Source of the DNA: Bacillus pumilus
GTDB lineage: Bacteria; Bacillota; Bacilli; Bacillales; Bacillaceae
Assembly (NCBI RefSeq): GCF_900186955.1
Contig: NZ_LT906438.1
Location: forward strand, 1,054,001-1,118,000
Length of the DNA stretch: 64,000 nucleotides
Direction of reading: 5' to 3'
Shown here piece after piece: positions 36,103 through 44,446 of this stretch (position 1 is the first letter of the stretch; each line of letters opens with the position of its first letter). Under the pieces are notes generated by a model. It did no database searches and had not been told where the DNA came from. It was given only the letters and a program-made list of their open reading frames with translations. A program made the position numbers and the translations under genes.

Positions 36103-36118
36103 TGGAGGAAAAAGGATA

Positions 36119-37636
36119 ATGAAAATCATTGTGATCGGAGCAGGACCAGGGGGACTTGCGGCAGCTATGATGCTTCAAAGCAAAGGACATGATGTTCATG
36201 TTTACGAAAAACAGCCCTTTGTTGGCGGACGTAACTCTAAGTTTCAACTGGGTGATTTCACGTTTGATACGGGTCCTACCTTTCTCAGCATGATTCATAT
36301 TGCAGAGGAGCTGTTCGCCTTTGCTGGTAAAAATCTGTATGACTATATTGATGTGATTGAGTTAAAAGAAATGTATAGATTGATTTTTCAAGACGATCAG
36401 CTAGATATGATACGAGATCGTGATGAAATGTATAGACGGTTAGAAGCCTTTGCACCTGGAGAGGGCGAAGGGTATAGACGATTTATGAACGATACGAAGC
36501 GCAAAATGGATCGGCTGACACCTATTTTACAAAGTAAAATGGATCGTTTTCATCATTATTTGCGTCCAAAGGTGCTCAAAGCACTTCCGCAGCTTTCATT
36601 GAATAAGAGTTTATATGATGTGCTGTCAGATTATTTCTCAAACGAATCAGTGAAATATGCCTTTACATTTCAATCAAAGTATTTAGGCATGTCACCGTGG
36701 GAGTGCCCTGGTGCTTTCTCCATTCTATCATTTATGGAGCATGACACAGGTGTGTTCCATCCGAAGGGCGGGGTCAATCAGCTGTCAGAAGCGATGGCAA
36801 AAGTGGCGATTGAAGCTGGAGCAACGATTCATCTGTCATCTGGCGTCGAAAAACTGCTGACAGAAGGCAGGGAAGTAAAAGGCATTCGCTTAGAATCTGG
36901 GGAAGAAATACAGGCAGATGAAGTTGTCGTAAATGGAGACTTTGCACATGTGATGACAAAACTTGTAGAGCCAGGACTTTTAAAGAAATATAGCGAGAAA
37001 AAATTAAAAAAGAAAAAATTCTCATGCTCCACCTTTATGCTTTATTTAGGATTAGATACCATGTATGAGGAGCCGCATCATACCATCGTTTTTTCTGATG
37101 ATTATGCTCAATTCGTCAAAGGCATTACGAAAACATTTGAGCTGCCAGATGATCCATCTATTTATATTCAAAATGCTAGCGTCACAGATGACTCACTTGC
37201 GCCAAAAGGAAAGTCCGCCCTTTATGTGCTGGCACCCGTTGCCAACAATCAAAGCGATATTGACTGGGAAGCACATCAAGATGAATTCAGAGAACTTGTG
37301 CTGGATACACTGGAGCGAAAAACCGGTTTTAAGAATGTAAGGCAGCATATAGAAGTCGAGCGGATGATCACACCGAAGCAATGGGAGGAAGACCTTTACG
37401 TATACGAAGGAGCCACATTTAACCTTGGTCACCAGCTGACGCAGATGATGGTTCTTAGGCCGCACAATGAATTTGATGAATTGGATCATTGCTGGCTTGT
37501 AGGAGGAGGAACGCACCCAGGAAGCGGACTGCCGACCATTTTAGAATCAGCACGTATCACGACAAATGCGATTCTTTCAAAGGAGAAAAATACGCACAAA
37601 ACATTGCCGCAAGAAGAAAAGGGGAGCGCCTCATGA
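36119..37636 (+). CDS. CrtI/CrtN-family carotenoid desaturase or oxygenase (1)
   Basis: 505 residues. N-terminal FAD fingerprint 'VIGAGPGGLAAAMMLQSKGHDVHVYEK', 'VGGRNSKFQLGDFTFDTGPTF', a CrtI-type middle 'ECPGAFSILSFMEHDTGVFHPKGG' and the C-terminal FAD contact 'VGGGTHPGSGLPTILESAR'. The stretch 'FSCSTFMLYLGLD...DPSIYIQNASVTDDSLAPKGKS' most resembles diapophytoene desaturase CrtN of Staphylococcus. It would desaturate 4,4'-diapophytoene or a related apo-phytoene. ATG with GGAGG upstream; stop overlaps the next start (ATGA). Which of the two desaturase-like genes does desaturation and which oxidation cannot be decided from sequence alone. Confidence 0.85.
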   Translation: MKIIVIGAGPGGLAAAMMLQSKGHDVHVYEKQPFVGGRNSKFQLGDFTFDTGPTFLSMIHIAEELFAFAGKNLYDYIDVIELKEMYRLIFQDDQLDMIRDRDEMYRRLEAFAPGEGEGYRRFMNDTKRKMDRLTPILQSKMDRFHHYLRPKVLKALPQLSLNKSLYDVLSDYFSNESVKYAFTFQSKYLGMSPWECPGAFSILSFMEHDTGVFHPKGGVNQLSEAMAKVAIEAGATIHLSSGVEKLLTEGREVKGIRLESGEEIQADEVVVNGDFAHVMTKLVEPGLLKKYSEKKLKKKKFSCSTFMLYLGLDTMYEEPHHTIVFSDDYAQFVKGITKTFELPDDPSIYIQNASVTDDSLAPKGKSALYVLAPVANNQSDIDWEAHQDEFRELVLDTLERKTGFKNVRQHIEVERMITPKQWEEDLYVYEGATFNLGHQLTQMMVLRPHNEFDELDHCWLVGGGTHPGSGLPTILESARITTNAILSKEKNTHKTLPQEEKGSAS

Positions 37637-39108
37637 AAAAACATATATTGATTGCAGGTGGCGGTATTGGTGGGATGATCTCAGCACTTTATTTAAAAAA
37701 AGCGGGACATGATGTCACGCTTGTCGAAAAAAACGAGCGACTTGGCGGAAGACTTGCTTTTGTACGTGAGAAAGGATATAAAGTAGATGAAGGTCCGACC
37801 ATTGTCCTACTTCCAGATATGTTAAAAGGTATTTTACATGAGGTAGGAATTGACGAAGCATCTCTTGATCTTTTGCAGCTTGATCCGCTGTATACGATTC
37901 AATTTCAAGATGGAACCTCCTACACGAAGTACTCTGATGCACTTCGTCAGCTAGAGGAAATCAGACGTGTATTTCCAAAGGAAGATCAAGGATTTCTAAG
38001 GTTTATGGAAGAAATGACAGACCGGTTTCAAGAAGGACAGCAAGCCTTTCTAGAGAAATCATTTCATGAAAAGCGTACATTTTTTACAAAAGCAAACATG
38101 AAGATTTTAATGAAATTAAAGGCGTATCGCACGGTTCAAAGTGCCCTGAAAAAGTATTTCTCAGACGAACGCCTGCGAGATGCATATGCACTTCAAACCC
38201 TCTATGTCGGAGGAAATCCATATGAAGCATCTGCTATATATTCGCTTGTTTCATATAGTGAGCACGCACATGGAATCTACTATTTAAAAGGCGGCTATGC
38301 GAGTTTAGTAGATATATTGGAAGGGCAGCTCATGAAAATGGGTGTGCATGTGAGAAAAAATGTCGAAGTCACGGAGCTAGAGTTTGATGGGAAGCGCGTG
38401 GTTAAAGCAAAAGTCAGTGACGCCCATATAGCAGCTGATGCCTTTGTCATCAACGGAGATTATCCAGCTGCGTTAAAACAGCTTGGTTTAGACGAACAAG
38501 ATCGGCGAAAATACGTGCCGTCCTCTGGCTGTGTAATGGTGTATCTCGGGTTAAACAAAATGTACCATGATGCGCCTGTGCATCAATTCTTTATGGGCGA
38601 ACACTTTGATCAGCATATGAAAGAGGTTTTTCAAACGAAGACGATCCCTCAAGATCCGTCGTTTTATACATTTAATCCATCGATCATTGATCCATCTCTT
38701 GCCCCGGAAGGCTGTAGTGTTTTATATATGCTGATTCCCGTTCCCTCAGGAGATCATATCAACTGGGAAGAGGAGACAGATTTTGTAGAGCAAATGGTGG
38801 ATCGTCTCGAGAAAAGAGGCTTTCCAAGATTGCGAGAATCGATTGTATGGAAAAAAGTCAGAACACCAAATGATTCTTTGCGAGAAGGATTGTTTGAAGG
38901 CGGCAGCTTTGGACTTGCGCCTAACTTATTTCAATCAGGTGTGTTCCGCCCGCAAGTGAAGGCAGCTGAGACGGGCAATCTTTATGCGGTAGGTGCTTCC
39001 ATCCATCCTGGTGGCGGAGTGCCGATCGTGATGCAAAGTGCGAAGCTGATGGCGTCTGTGCTGTTAAAAGATTTGAATGACAGAAAGGAAGTGAAACTAA
39101 GTGGTTGA
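37633..39108 (+). CDS. CrtN/CrtP-family carotenoid desaturase or oxygenase (2)
   Basis: 491 residues from ATG 37633 (GGGGAGCG upstream). FAD motif 'IAGGGIGGMISALYLKKAGHDVTLVEK', 'LGGRLAFVREKGYKVDEGPT', 'HGIYYLKGGYASLVD' and C-terminal 'VGASIHPGGGVPIVMQSAK'. The region 'SSGCVMVYLGLNKMYHDAPVHQFF' and the C-terminal box are closer to CrtP (diaponeurosporene oxidase) than the first gene is, suggesting terminal oxidation of the C30 chain, but the N-terminal part is CrtN-like. The frame open upstream to 37489 overlaps gene 1 and is not used. Confidence 0.83.
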   Translation: MKKHILIAGGGIGGMISALYLKKAGHDVTLVEKNERLGGRLAFVREKGYKVDEGPTIVLLPDMLKGILHEVGIDEASLDLLQLDPLYTIQFQDGTSYTKYSDALRQLEEIRRVFPKEDQGFLRFMEEMTDRFQEGQQAFLEKSFHEKRTFFTKANMKILMKLKAYRTVQSALKKYFSDERLRDAYALQTLYVGGNPYEASAIYSLVSYSEHAHGIYYLKGGYASLVDILEGQLMKMGVHVRKNVEVTELEFDGKRVVKAKVSDAHIAADAFVINGDYPAALKQLGLDEQDRRKYVPSSGCVMVYLGLNKMYHDAPVHQFFMGEHFDQHMKEVFQTKTIPQDPSFYTFNPSIIDPSLAPEGCSVLYMLIPVPSGDHINWEEETDFVEQMVDRLEKRGFPRLRESIVWKKVRTPNDSLREGLFEGGSFGLAPNLFQSGVFRPQVKAAETGNLYAVGASIHPGGGVPIVMQSAKLMASVLLKDLNDRKEVKLSG

Positions 39109-39940
39109 TGTACAAACAGCATTGAAATTGTGTGAGGAGACCATTCAAACCCATTCCAACACGTTTTACCGTGCCTTTTCCATGCTGCCTAAAAAGAAAC
39201 GACAGGCCGTCTGGGCTGTGTATTCCTTTTGCCGGAAAGCAGATGATATTGTAGATGAGTCACCCTCACCAAAAGAGGAGCTTGCCTCCTTTCGAGAGAC
39301 GTTTGATCGATTTTTACAAGGTGAGGTAGATCGGAATGATCCGATGTGGGTGGCGCTAGCACATACATTTCAAGAGTTTCGTATGGATGAAGCACCGTTC
39401 CATGACTTGCTCCAAGGTCAGAAGATGGACTTAGAGCAGCATCGATATGAAACGTTAGATGAATTGCTTATTTATTCCTACCATGTTGCTAGTACCGTTG
39501 GACTTATGCTGCTTCCTATTATTGCACCGCGTAAAAAAGAACAGCTGAAAGAAGCAGCGATTTCATTAGGGATTGCCATGCAGCTGACCAATATTCTTCG
39601 TGACATTGGCGAGGATAAGGCTGAAAGAGACCGCATTTATTTGCCAAAGCAAGTCATGGATCAATTCGGATATACAGAGCAAGAATTGCAAGAAGGCATT
39701 ATCAATCAAGCATTTCAGCACGTATGGGAGTACATTGCCTTTGAGGCAGAGGCATACTACGAGGAGTTTTTTGACCATCTTCATGAATTCCCGCTCTATT
39801 CACGTATACCAGTGAAAGCAGCTGCTCACTTTTATAAAGCCATTTTAGATAAAACAAGAGAAAATGAATACCGCGTGTTTACACAGCGATCATTTATTTC
39901 AAACCAAGAAAAAGAACTTATTTTAGAAGATATTACGTAA
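39101..39940 (+). CDS. crtM: Squalene/phytoene synthase-type enzyme (CrtM; yisP position)
   Basis: 279 residues of the head-to-head prenyl synthase family. Both aspartate-rich substrate sites are intact: 'FCRKADDIVDES' and 'LRDIGEDKAERDRIYLP'; 'AFSMLPKKKRQAVWAVYSFCR' is the family N-terminal signature. With two CrtN-like partners it is predicted to join two farnesyl diphosphates into dehydrosqualene (4,4'-diapophytoene). Its B. subtilis positional counterpart YisP stands alone and has been reported to act as a farnesyl diphosphate phosphatase. GTG start overlapping the previous stop by 8 bases; AAAGGAAGTG upstream. Confidence 0.88.
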   Translation: MVDVQTALKLCEETIQTHSNTFYRAFSMLPKKKRQAVWAVYSFCRKADDIVDESPSPKEELASFRETFDRFLQGEVDRNDPMWVALAHTFQEFRMDEAPFHDLLQGQKMDLEQHRYETLDELLIYSYHVASTVGLMLLPIIAPRKKEQLKEAAISLGIAMQLTNILRDIGEDKAERDRIYLPKQVMDQFGYTEQELQEGIINQAFQHVWEYIAFEAEAYYEEFFDHLHEFPLYSRIPVKAAAHFYKAILDKTRENEYRVFTQRSFISNQEKELILEDIT

Positions 39941-39968
39941 AAAAGGACTGCACCCGCAGTCCTTTTTA
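39939..39968. terminator. Bidirectional terminator crtM/yisQ
   Basis: AAAAAGGACTGC pairs perfectly with GCAGTCCTTTTT (4-nt loop), A and T runs on opposite flanks; it includes the yisQ stop. Confidence 0.92.
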
Positions 39969-41342
39969 TGTGGAAGAAAAGCGATGCTCTGTCCAAACTC
40001 TTGAACGCCACCGCCTATACATAAAGATGCCTCTTACCCATTCATCCACGATAAAAGAAATCCAAATCCCAATGAGGCCCATTTCAAGCTGAATGCCTAA
40101 CAAGTAAGCGATCGGAAGCCCGATGCCCCACATTGAAATCATCGCCATATACACTGGAAACTTCGCGTCGCCAGCAGCCCGCAAGGAATTAATAATGACC
40201 ATATTAAAAGAACGGCCCGGTTCCAAAATAATGGTCAAAAGGAGGAGGGTGGCGGCGGTTTGAATGATCTCGCTGTTGCTAGTAAAGAAAGCAAGCAAAT
40301 GCGTCGATGATAAAGATAAAGCAGTGGAAGAAAGAAGGGAGATGCCAATGGCCCAGTATAAGCTTTTCATGCATCTGTGATAGGCAGCATCGAATTCCTT
40401 CGCCCCAATATGGCGCCCAATTAAAATTTGTGTCCCTTGGCTAATGGCTGCACCAAATAGCATAATGAACATCATGACATTTTGAGTATAAACCTTTGCA
40501 GCTAATGCCTGCGTCCCCATGAATGTAATAAACAGTGTAATGATCATTTGAGAGCCGTTATAAGAAAGCTGCTCTCCAGCAGAAGGAATGCCGATTTTCA
40601 GCAACTTTTTTAAATATGTCCGCTGGATGTGAAACATCTTCTTCAGTGAAAAGCGTAATCCAATTCGGCGCCGTACAATGAGGATCATGGCCATTAATCC
40701 GATCAATCGAGCGAGTGAGGTCGAAAAAGCGACCCCCATGACACCTAATACAGGGAAACCAAACGGACCAAAAATCACCAAATAGTTACCGGCAACGTTT
40801 AACAAGTTCATTCCGATAGTGACATACATCGTATCTCTTGTATATCCGTAGCTTTTTAAAATAGCACTATACGTCATAATGAGCGCTTGAATAAAAGAAA
40901 GCAGCCCGACAATTTGTAAAAATATAGTCGCATCCGGCATGAGCTCACTTGATAGGCCCATCAGGTGTAAAATGGGAACAGCTAATACAAACATGAGAAG
41001 ACTAATGACAAAGCTAATCAGGAAATTGGTTCCTAGTGAGACATAGGCGACTTGAGTCGCTTCCTGCTTTCGGCTCGCTCCTAAAAGCTGCGCAATCACA
41101 ATCGTCGTTCCAGTTGTAATGAAGCTGAACATGACAATCAATAAATTCAGGAGCTGATTGCTTACACCAACTGCTGCAACACTATTATCGGAATATTGGC
41201 TGAGCATGAGGGTATCCGCGCTTCCCATCAGCATATATAAAGAGATTTCAATAAAAATAGGCCAAGTTAATGCAAATAATGAAGGGTGGTTTTTCTTCCC
41301 CCTAGCTTGAATCTTTTGAATTGGTAGTGATTGAGGTTTCAT
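39966..41342 (-). CDS. yisQ: MATE-family efflux transporter YisQ
   Basis: 458 residues, twelve membrane helices in two MatE halves: 'ALTWPIFIEISLYMLMGSADTLMLSQYSD' (first) and 'IGIPSAGEQLSYNGSQMIITLFIT' (second). A cation-coupled exporter of drugs or metabolites; the substrate is unknown. ATG 41342 lies 7 nt from AAAGGAGGT. Position and length match B. subtilis YisQ. Confidence 0.9.
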   Translation of the reverse strand: MKPQSLPIQKIQARGKKNHPSLFALTWPIFIEISLYMLMGSADTLMLSQYSDNSVAAVGVSNQLLNLLIVMFSFITTGTTIVIAQLLGASRKQEATQVAYVSLGTNFLISFVISLLMFVLAVPILHLMGLSSELMPDATIFLQIVGLLSFIQALIMTYSAILKSYGYTRDTMYVTIGMNLLNVAGNYLVIFGPFGFPVLGVMGVAFSTSLARLIGLMAMILIVRRRIGLRFSLKKMFHIQRTYLKKLLKIGIPSAGEQLSYNGSQMIITLFITFMGTQALAAKVYTQNVMMFIMLFGAAISQGTQILIGRHIGAKEFDAAYHRCMKSLYWAIGISLLSSTALSLSSTHLLAFFTSNSEIIQTAATLLLLTIILEPGRSFNMVIINSLRAAGDAKFPVYMAMISMWGIGLPIAYLLGIQLEMGLIGIWISFIVDEWVRGIFMYRRWRSRVWTEHRFSST

Positions 41343-41455
41343 CAATCAACCTCCTTTCGTATAAATCCGATTTATAGTGTACCTTGCATCGACTATAATA
41401 AGAAGAGATGAAACCGAAACTTATTGGAGAAATCCGACTTCATAAGGGGATGAAT

Positions 41456-42322
41456 ATGAATCGATTTATTACATTTACTGTACCGCCGTTCCCGGTTTAT
41501 ATCGCTTCAGGCAAAGGCGTATTTCATCAAGGAGAAAGACATATTTCTAGAACCTTCACCGTGTTTGATCTTCTTTATGTCACAAGAGGGCAGCTATGGA
41601 TCACAGAGGACAGAAAGGCTCATCACGTAAAAGAAGGAGAATATATCATTCTCTCACCTGGCTTGTCGCATGGCGGACACCTGCCATGCGAAGAAGATAC
41701 GCACTATGAGTGGCTGCATTTCTCAATTGATCCATATGAGCTGACGAATCGGCCGAGAGAACACTGGTTTGATATGAAACAAAATCAAGCCACCTTTGAA
41801 AAGCCGGCAACATATGAATTTAGCCTGCCCCGTAAAGGAAAAGTGAAAGGAAGAAATGTATTAGAAAAGCACCTTGCACAGATGCGGGCCCTAAATGATG
41901 ACGCGTCTGAACTGCCGCTGAAAAAACAGCTTCAGTTTGAAGAACTGCTCATTCATTTACAAAAAGAAGCATTTCATATTCCAAGTGCAAAGGAGAATGT
42001 CGCCTCAGAAGTGGTTCATTATCTTGAGCGTCACTTTATGAAGAAACTGCAAATGGAGGAGCTTGCAGAGAAGCTGCACTATCACCCTGATTACATGACA
42101 AGGTGTATGCAGACGGTGTATGGACTCACGCCAAACCAATATATCAATCGTCTCAAGGTCGAAAAAGCCAAAAGCATGCTTGCCTCAACGAATGATAAAA
42201 TCGCAGCGATTGCTGATCACGTAGGCATTGATGATCCTACTTATTTTTCTAAGCTGTTTCGGCAAAACGAAGGCATGACGCCTATCGAGTACCGTCATCT
42301 TGCAAAAAGAACGACAAAGTAA
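41456..42322 (+). CDS. yisR: AraC-family regulator YisR
   Basis: 288 residues. An N-terminal cupin-like sensor ('VFDLLYVTRGQLWITED...VKEGEYIILSPGLSHGG') precedes two helix-turn-helices of the AraC family: 'LQMEELAEKLHYHPDYMTRCMQTVYGLTPNQYINRLKVEKAKSML' and 'KIAAIADHVGIDDPTYFSKLFRQNEGMTPIEYR'. Likely binds a sugar or similar ligand; the regulon is unknown. ATG 41456 is 6 nt from AAGGGG. Divergent from yisQ as in B. subtilis. Confidence 0.9.
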   Translation: MNRFITFTVPPFPVYIASGKGVFHQGERHISRTFTVFDLLYVTRGQLWITEDRKAHHVKEGEYIILSPGLSHGGHLPCEEDTHYEWLHFSIDPYELTNRPREHWFDMKQNQATFEKPATYEFSLPRKGKVKGRNVLEKHLAQMRALNDDASELPLKKQLQFEELLIHLQKEAFHIPSAKENVASEVVHYLERHFMKKLQMEELAEKLHYHPDYMTRCMQTVYGLTPNQYINRLKVEKAKSMLASTNDKIAAIADHVGIDDPTYFSKLFRQNEGMTPIEYRHLAKRTTK

Positions 42323-42336
42323 AGGAACGTGAACAG

Positions 42337-42897
42337 ATGAAAAGGGAAAAACAAAAGCTTGTGAACATACGACCATTAAACGAAGCTGATTTAGAGTTGG
42401 TATGGCATTTAAGATTCAAAGCACCAGACCAGTCCTATCGAGAGTGGAACGCCCCATATTTTCATGAACACGAAATCCCGCTTGCTGCTTTTAAAAAACG
42501 ATACTTACAGGATACATCCATTCCGCCAAAGCTATATGGTATTGAAATAGACGGCGAAATCAAAGGCACCGTGTCATATTATTGGGAGAATGAACGTACA
42601 CGGTGGCTTGAATGCGGCATTCTCATTTATGATTCGCGCTTTTGGAGCGGTGGCGTTGGGACAAAGGCATTAAGTCTATGGACTGATAAGTTATTTACAC
42701 ACATTGATATTCCTCGAATTGGTCTTACTACATGGTCGGGAAATGAACGGATGATGCGGTGCGCAGAGAAATGCGGGTTTATCCTTGAGGGAAGACTGCG
42801 AAAGGTCCGTTACTACCAAGGAGAGTATTATGATTCGATGCGTTACGGGATGCTGAGAGAGGAATGGCAAAGCCTTCTGCAACATTCAACTGAATAA
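42337..42897 (+). CDS. GNAT N-acetyltransferase (RimJ/RimL-like)
   Basis: 186 residues. The acetyl-CoA-binding core is seen in 'ECGILIYDSRFWSGGVGTKALSLWTDKLF', followed by 'IGLTTWSGNERMMRCAEKCGFILEGRLRKVRYYQGEYYDSMRYGML', the RimJ-type C-terminal pattern. The substrate (a small molecule or protein N terminus) is unknown. It follows yisR by 14 bp and may be cotranscribed with it. Confidence 0.82.
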   Translation: MKREKQKLVNIRPLNEADLELVWHLRFKAPDQSYREWNAPYFHEHEIPLAAFKKRYLQDTSIPPKLYGIEIDGEIKGTVSYYWENERTRWLECGILIYDSRFWSGGVGTKALSLWTDKLFTHIDIPRIGLTTWSGNERMMRCAEKCGFILEGRLRKVRYYQGEYYDSMRYGMLREEWQSLLQHSTE

Positions 42898-42965
42898 TTC
42901 CTTTTCTTTTTAGTACAAAAGTAACGTATGATTGAATAAACTAAAAAAGAAGGGTGACGAATGAG

Positions 42966-43232
42966 TTGCGCTGGATTACCGGATGGTTTGTGTCGATTAT
43001 AGTGGCCGTTTACCTATTTGTAGATGCGCCTAAACATGGGAAGAATAAATGGCTGTGGGCGATTTTAGGCCTTTTATTCGGGCTCTTTACATTTGGAATA
43101 TACCTGATCAAAACAGGAAGAAAAGGATTGGGCTGGACGGTTCTGATCGTGTCCATTATCATTTATTCTATTTTCATTCTAGTCTATGTCTTTTACTTCT
43201 TATTGCTGATGATCGGATACTCAAACGCATAA
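42966..43232 (+). CDS. Small membrane protein, paralogue A
   Basis: 88 residues with three hydrophobic segments. It shares with the next gene the pattern 'DAPKHxKxKWLWAILGxLF', 'GIYLIKTxRKGLGWT'. No family name recognised. The TTG at 42966 follows AAGAAGGGTGA and aligns with the paralogue's start; a GTG at 42954 is too close to that site. Confidence 0.65.
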   Translation: MRWITGWFVSIIVAVYLFVDAPKHGKNKWLWAILGLLFGLFTFGIYLIKTGRKGLGWTVLIVSIIIYSIFILVYVFYFLLLMIGYSNA

Positions 43233-43268
43233 TAGAAAGCACACGTGTACATAAGGAGGAGTTTGAAC

Positions 43269-43529
43269 GTGAGACTTACAGGGTTATTCGTTTCACTTGC
43301 TGTTTCCATTTATTTATGGTTTGATGCGCCAAAGCATGATAAAGACAAATGGCTGTGGGCCATTTTAGGTGTCTTATTTAGTACGATCGTTCTCGGTATT
43401 TATTTGATCAAGACAGAGAGGAAGGGACTTGGCTGGACCATTCTTATTTTAACGATTTTGTTTTACCTCATGCTGCTCGTCTCTGTTTTGATCGGTATCA
43501 TTCTTTTTTATCAGGTGGGTCCTTCATGA
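43269..43529 (+). CDS. Small membrane protein, paralogue B
   Basis: 86 residues, three hydrophobic segments, about half identical to the preceding protein, so the pair arose by tandem duplication. GTG 43269 with AAGGAGGAG upstream. Its stop overlaps by six bases the 3' end of the convergent acyltransferase gene. Function unknown. Confidence 0.72.
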   Translation: MRLTGLFVSLAVSIYLWFDAPKHDKDKWLWAILGVLFSTIVLGIYLIKTERKGLGWTILILTILFYLMLLVSVLIGIILFYQVGPS

Positions 43530-43546
43530 TGAAGGGCTTTTTTCTT
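43521..43546 (+). terminator. Terminator overlapping two convergent stop codons
   Basis: CCTTC-ATGAT-GAAGG followed by GCTTTTTTCTTTT. The hairpin spans the TGA of the small membrane protein (43527-43529) and the end of the opposite gene (43524). Confidence 0.7.
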
Positions 43547-44060
43547 TTACCTTTTGCGCTGGCACACCTGCAATAACAATTTTCTCCTCGTGAAAGGAAC
43601 GGTTTACCACAGCATTTGCTCCGATGGAAATATGATCTGCAATATAGATATCCCCAAACAGCTTAGCACCTGGGCCAATCCATACATGATCCCCAATGGT
43701 TGGTACATCTTTTTCATGATGATTCTGACCAATATTCACCCCTTGATGAATATCACAAAATGCCCCAATTTTTGCATGTTTGTTCACAATTAAGAGACCC
43801 GTATGATTGATTCTAAGACCGGGACCGAAGACACCAATCGGAATATCAAAGCCAAGCTGCATGCCTTTCTTTTTATGTAAATAGCGATAGAACCATTTGC
43901 GAAGTTCAGCACCGCTATTAGAATAGTATTCATATTTTCGTAAAATCCTTTGATATTTCCATATATCATCCCCAAACCACTTAGGTCGTTTGCGCTTAAT
44001 GGCTAATGCTTTCTTGTCCTGAGCTAAGTAGTGGTGGAGATCATGCTTTGTTAAAATCAT
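43524..44060 (-). CDS. Hexapeptide-repeat acyltransferase (serine acetyltransferase-like)
   Basis: 178 residues. A helical N-terminal part precedes a left-handed beta-helix read from 'GVFGPGLRINHTGLLIVNKHAKIGAFCDIHQGVNIGQNHHEKDVPTIGDHVWIGPGAKLFGDIYIADHISIGANAVVNRSF', ending 'VIAGVPAQKV'. This is the CysE/SAT fold in the form seen in polysaccharide clusters, so the acceptor may be a sugar. ATG 44060 lies after GAGAGGGAT; ATG 44075 is too close to its purine run. No cys or polysaccharide genes are adjacent. Confidence 0.8.
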   Translation of the reverse strand: MILTKHDLHHYLAQDKKALAIKRKRPKWFGDDIWKYQRILRKYEYYSNSGAELRKWFYRYLHKKKGMQLGFDIPIGVFGPGLRINHTGLLIVNKHAKIGAFCDIHQGVNIGQNHHEKDVPTIGDHVWIGPGAKLFGDIYIADHISIGANAVVNRSFHEEKIVIAGVPAQKVKEKSPSS

Positions 44061-44446
44061 CAGATCCCTCTCCATTCCCTTTTGTTTCAGAGAAATTATA
44101 CCATTATAACCATTTATATCAATATAGAATGACGTTTCTTTTTTTCCTTTTCTACATCACTTTCATCCACTTTCCCATATAAAATAAGTGCTTTGTCATG
44201 AATAAAACAAAAGAACCAGGAAGAATGATTTGTAATTTTTTTCTACATTATTTCGTCTCACGCGTTTATTCTCCCTATAGCAGTAGAGGTTTGTCAAAAT
44301 GACACGAAATTACTCGTTAAATAGAGAATATAGCATTCATATGCTTTTAGAATCATCTTTTTGAATACAATTGACTTTCATATCTCACATCCTCTAGGCT
44401 AGTAAATGAAAATGATAATCTTTATCAATTGGAGGAGTGTTTTATT
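44061..44446. other. Long intergenic region before the siderophore operon
   Basis: 386 bp, AT-rich. No open frame with a ribosome binding site was found. Only the right end holds recognisable signals, the promoter and Fur box listed separately. Confidence 0.6.
44371..44427 (+). promoter_or_regulatory. Promoter and Fur box of the siderophore operon
   Basis: TTGACT (44371-44376), 18-bp spacer, TAGGCT (44395-44400). Downstream, TGATAAT-C-TTTATCA at 44413-44427 matches the Bacillus Fur 7-1-7 box (TGATAATNATTATCA) with one mismatch. Iron-replete Fur would block this operon. Confidence 0.82.

Noticed and set aside
36119..39108. The two CrtI-like proteins considered as a duplicated amine oxidase or phytoene dehydrogenase unrelated to pigment
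   Set aside because: The synthase with both aspartate-rich motifs in the same overlapping operon makes C30 carotenoid synthesis the better reading.
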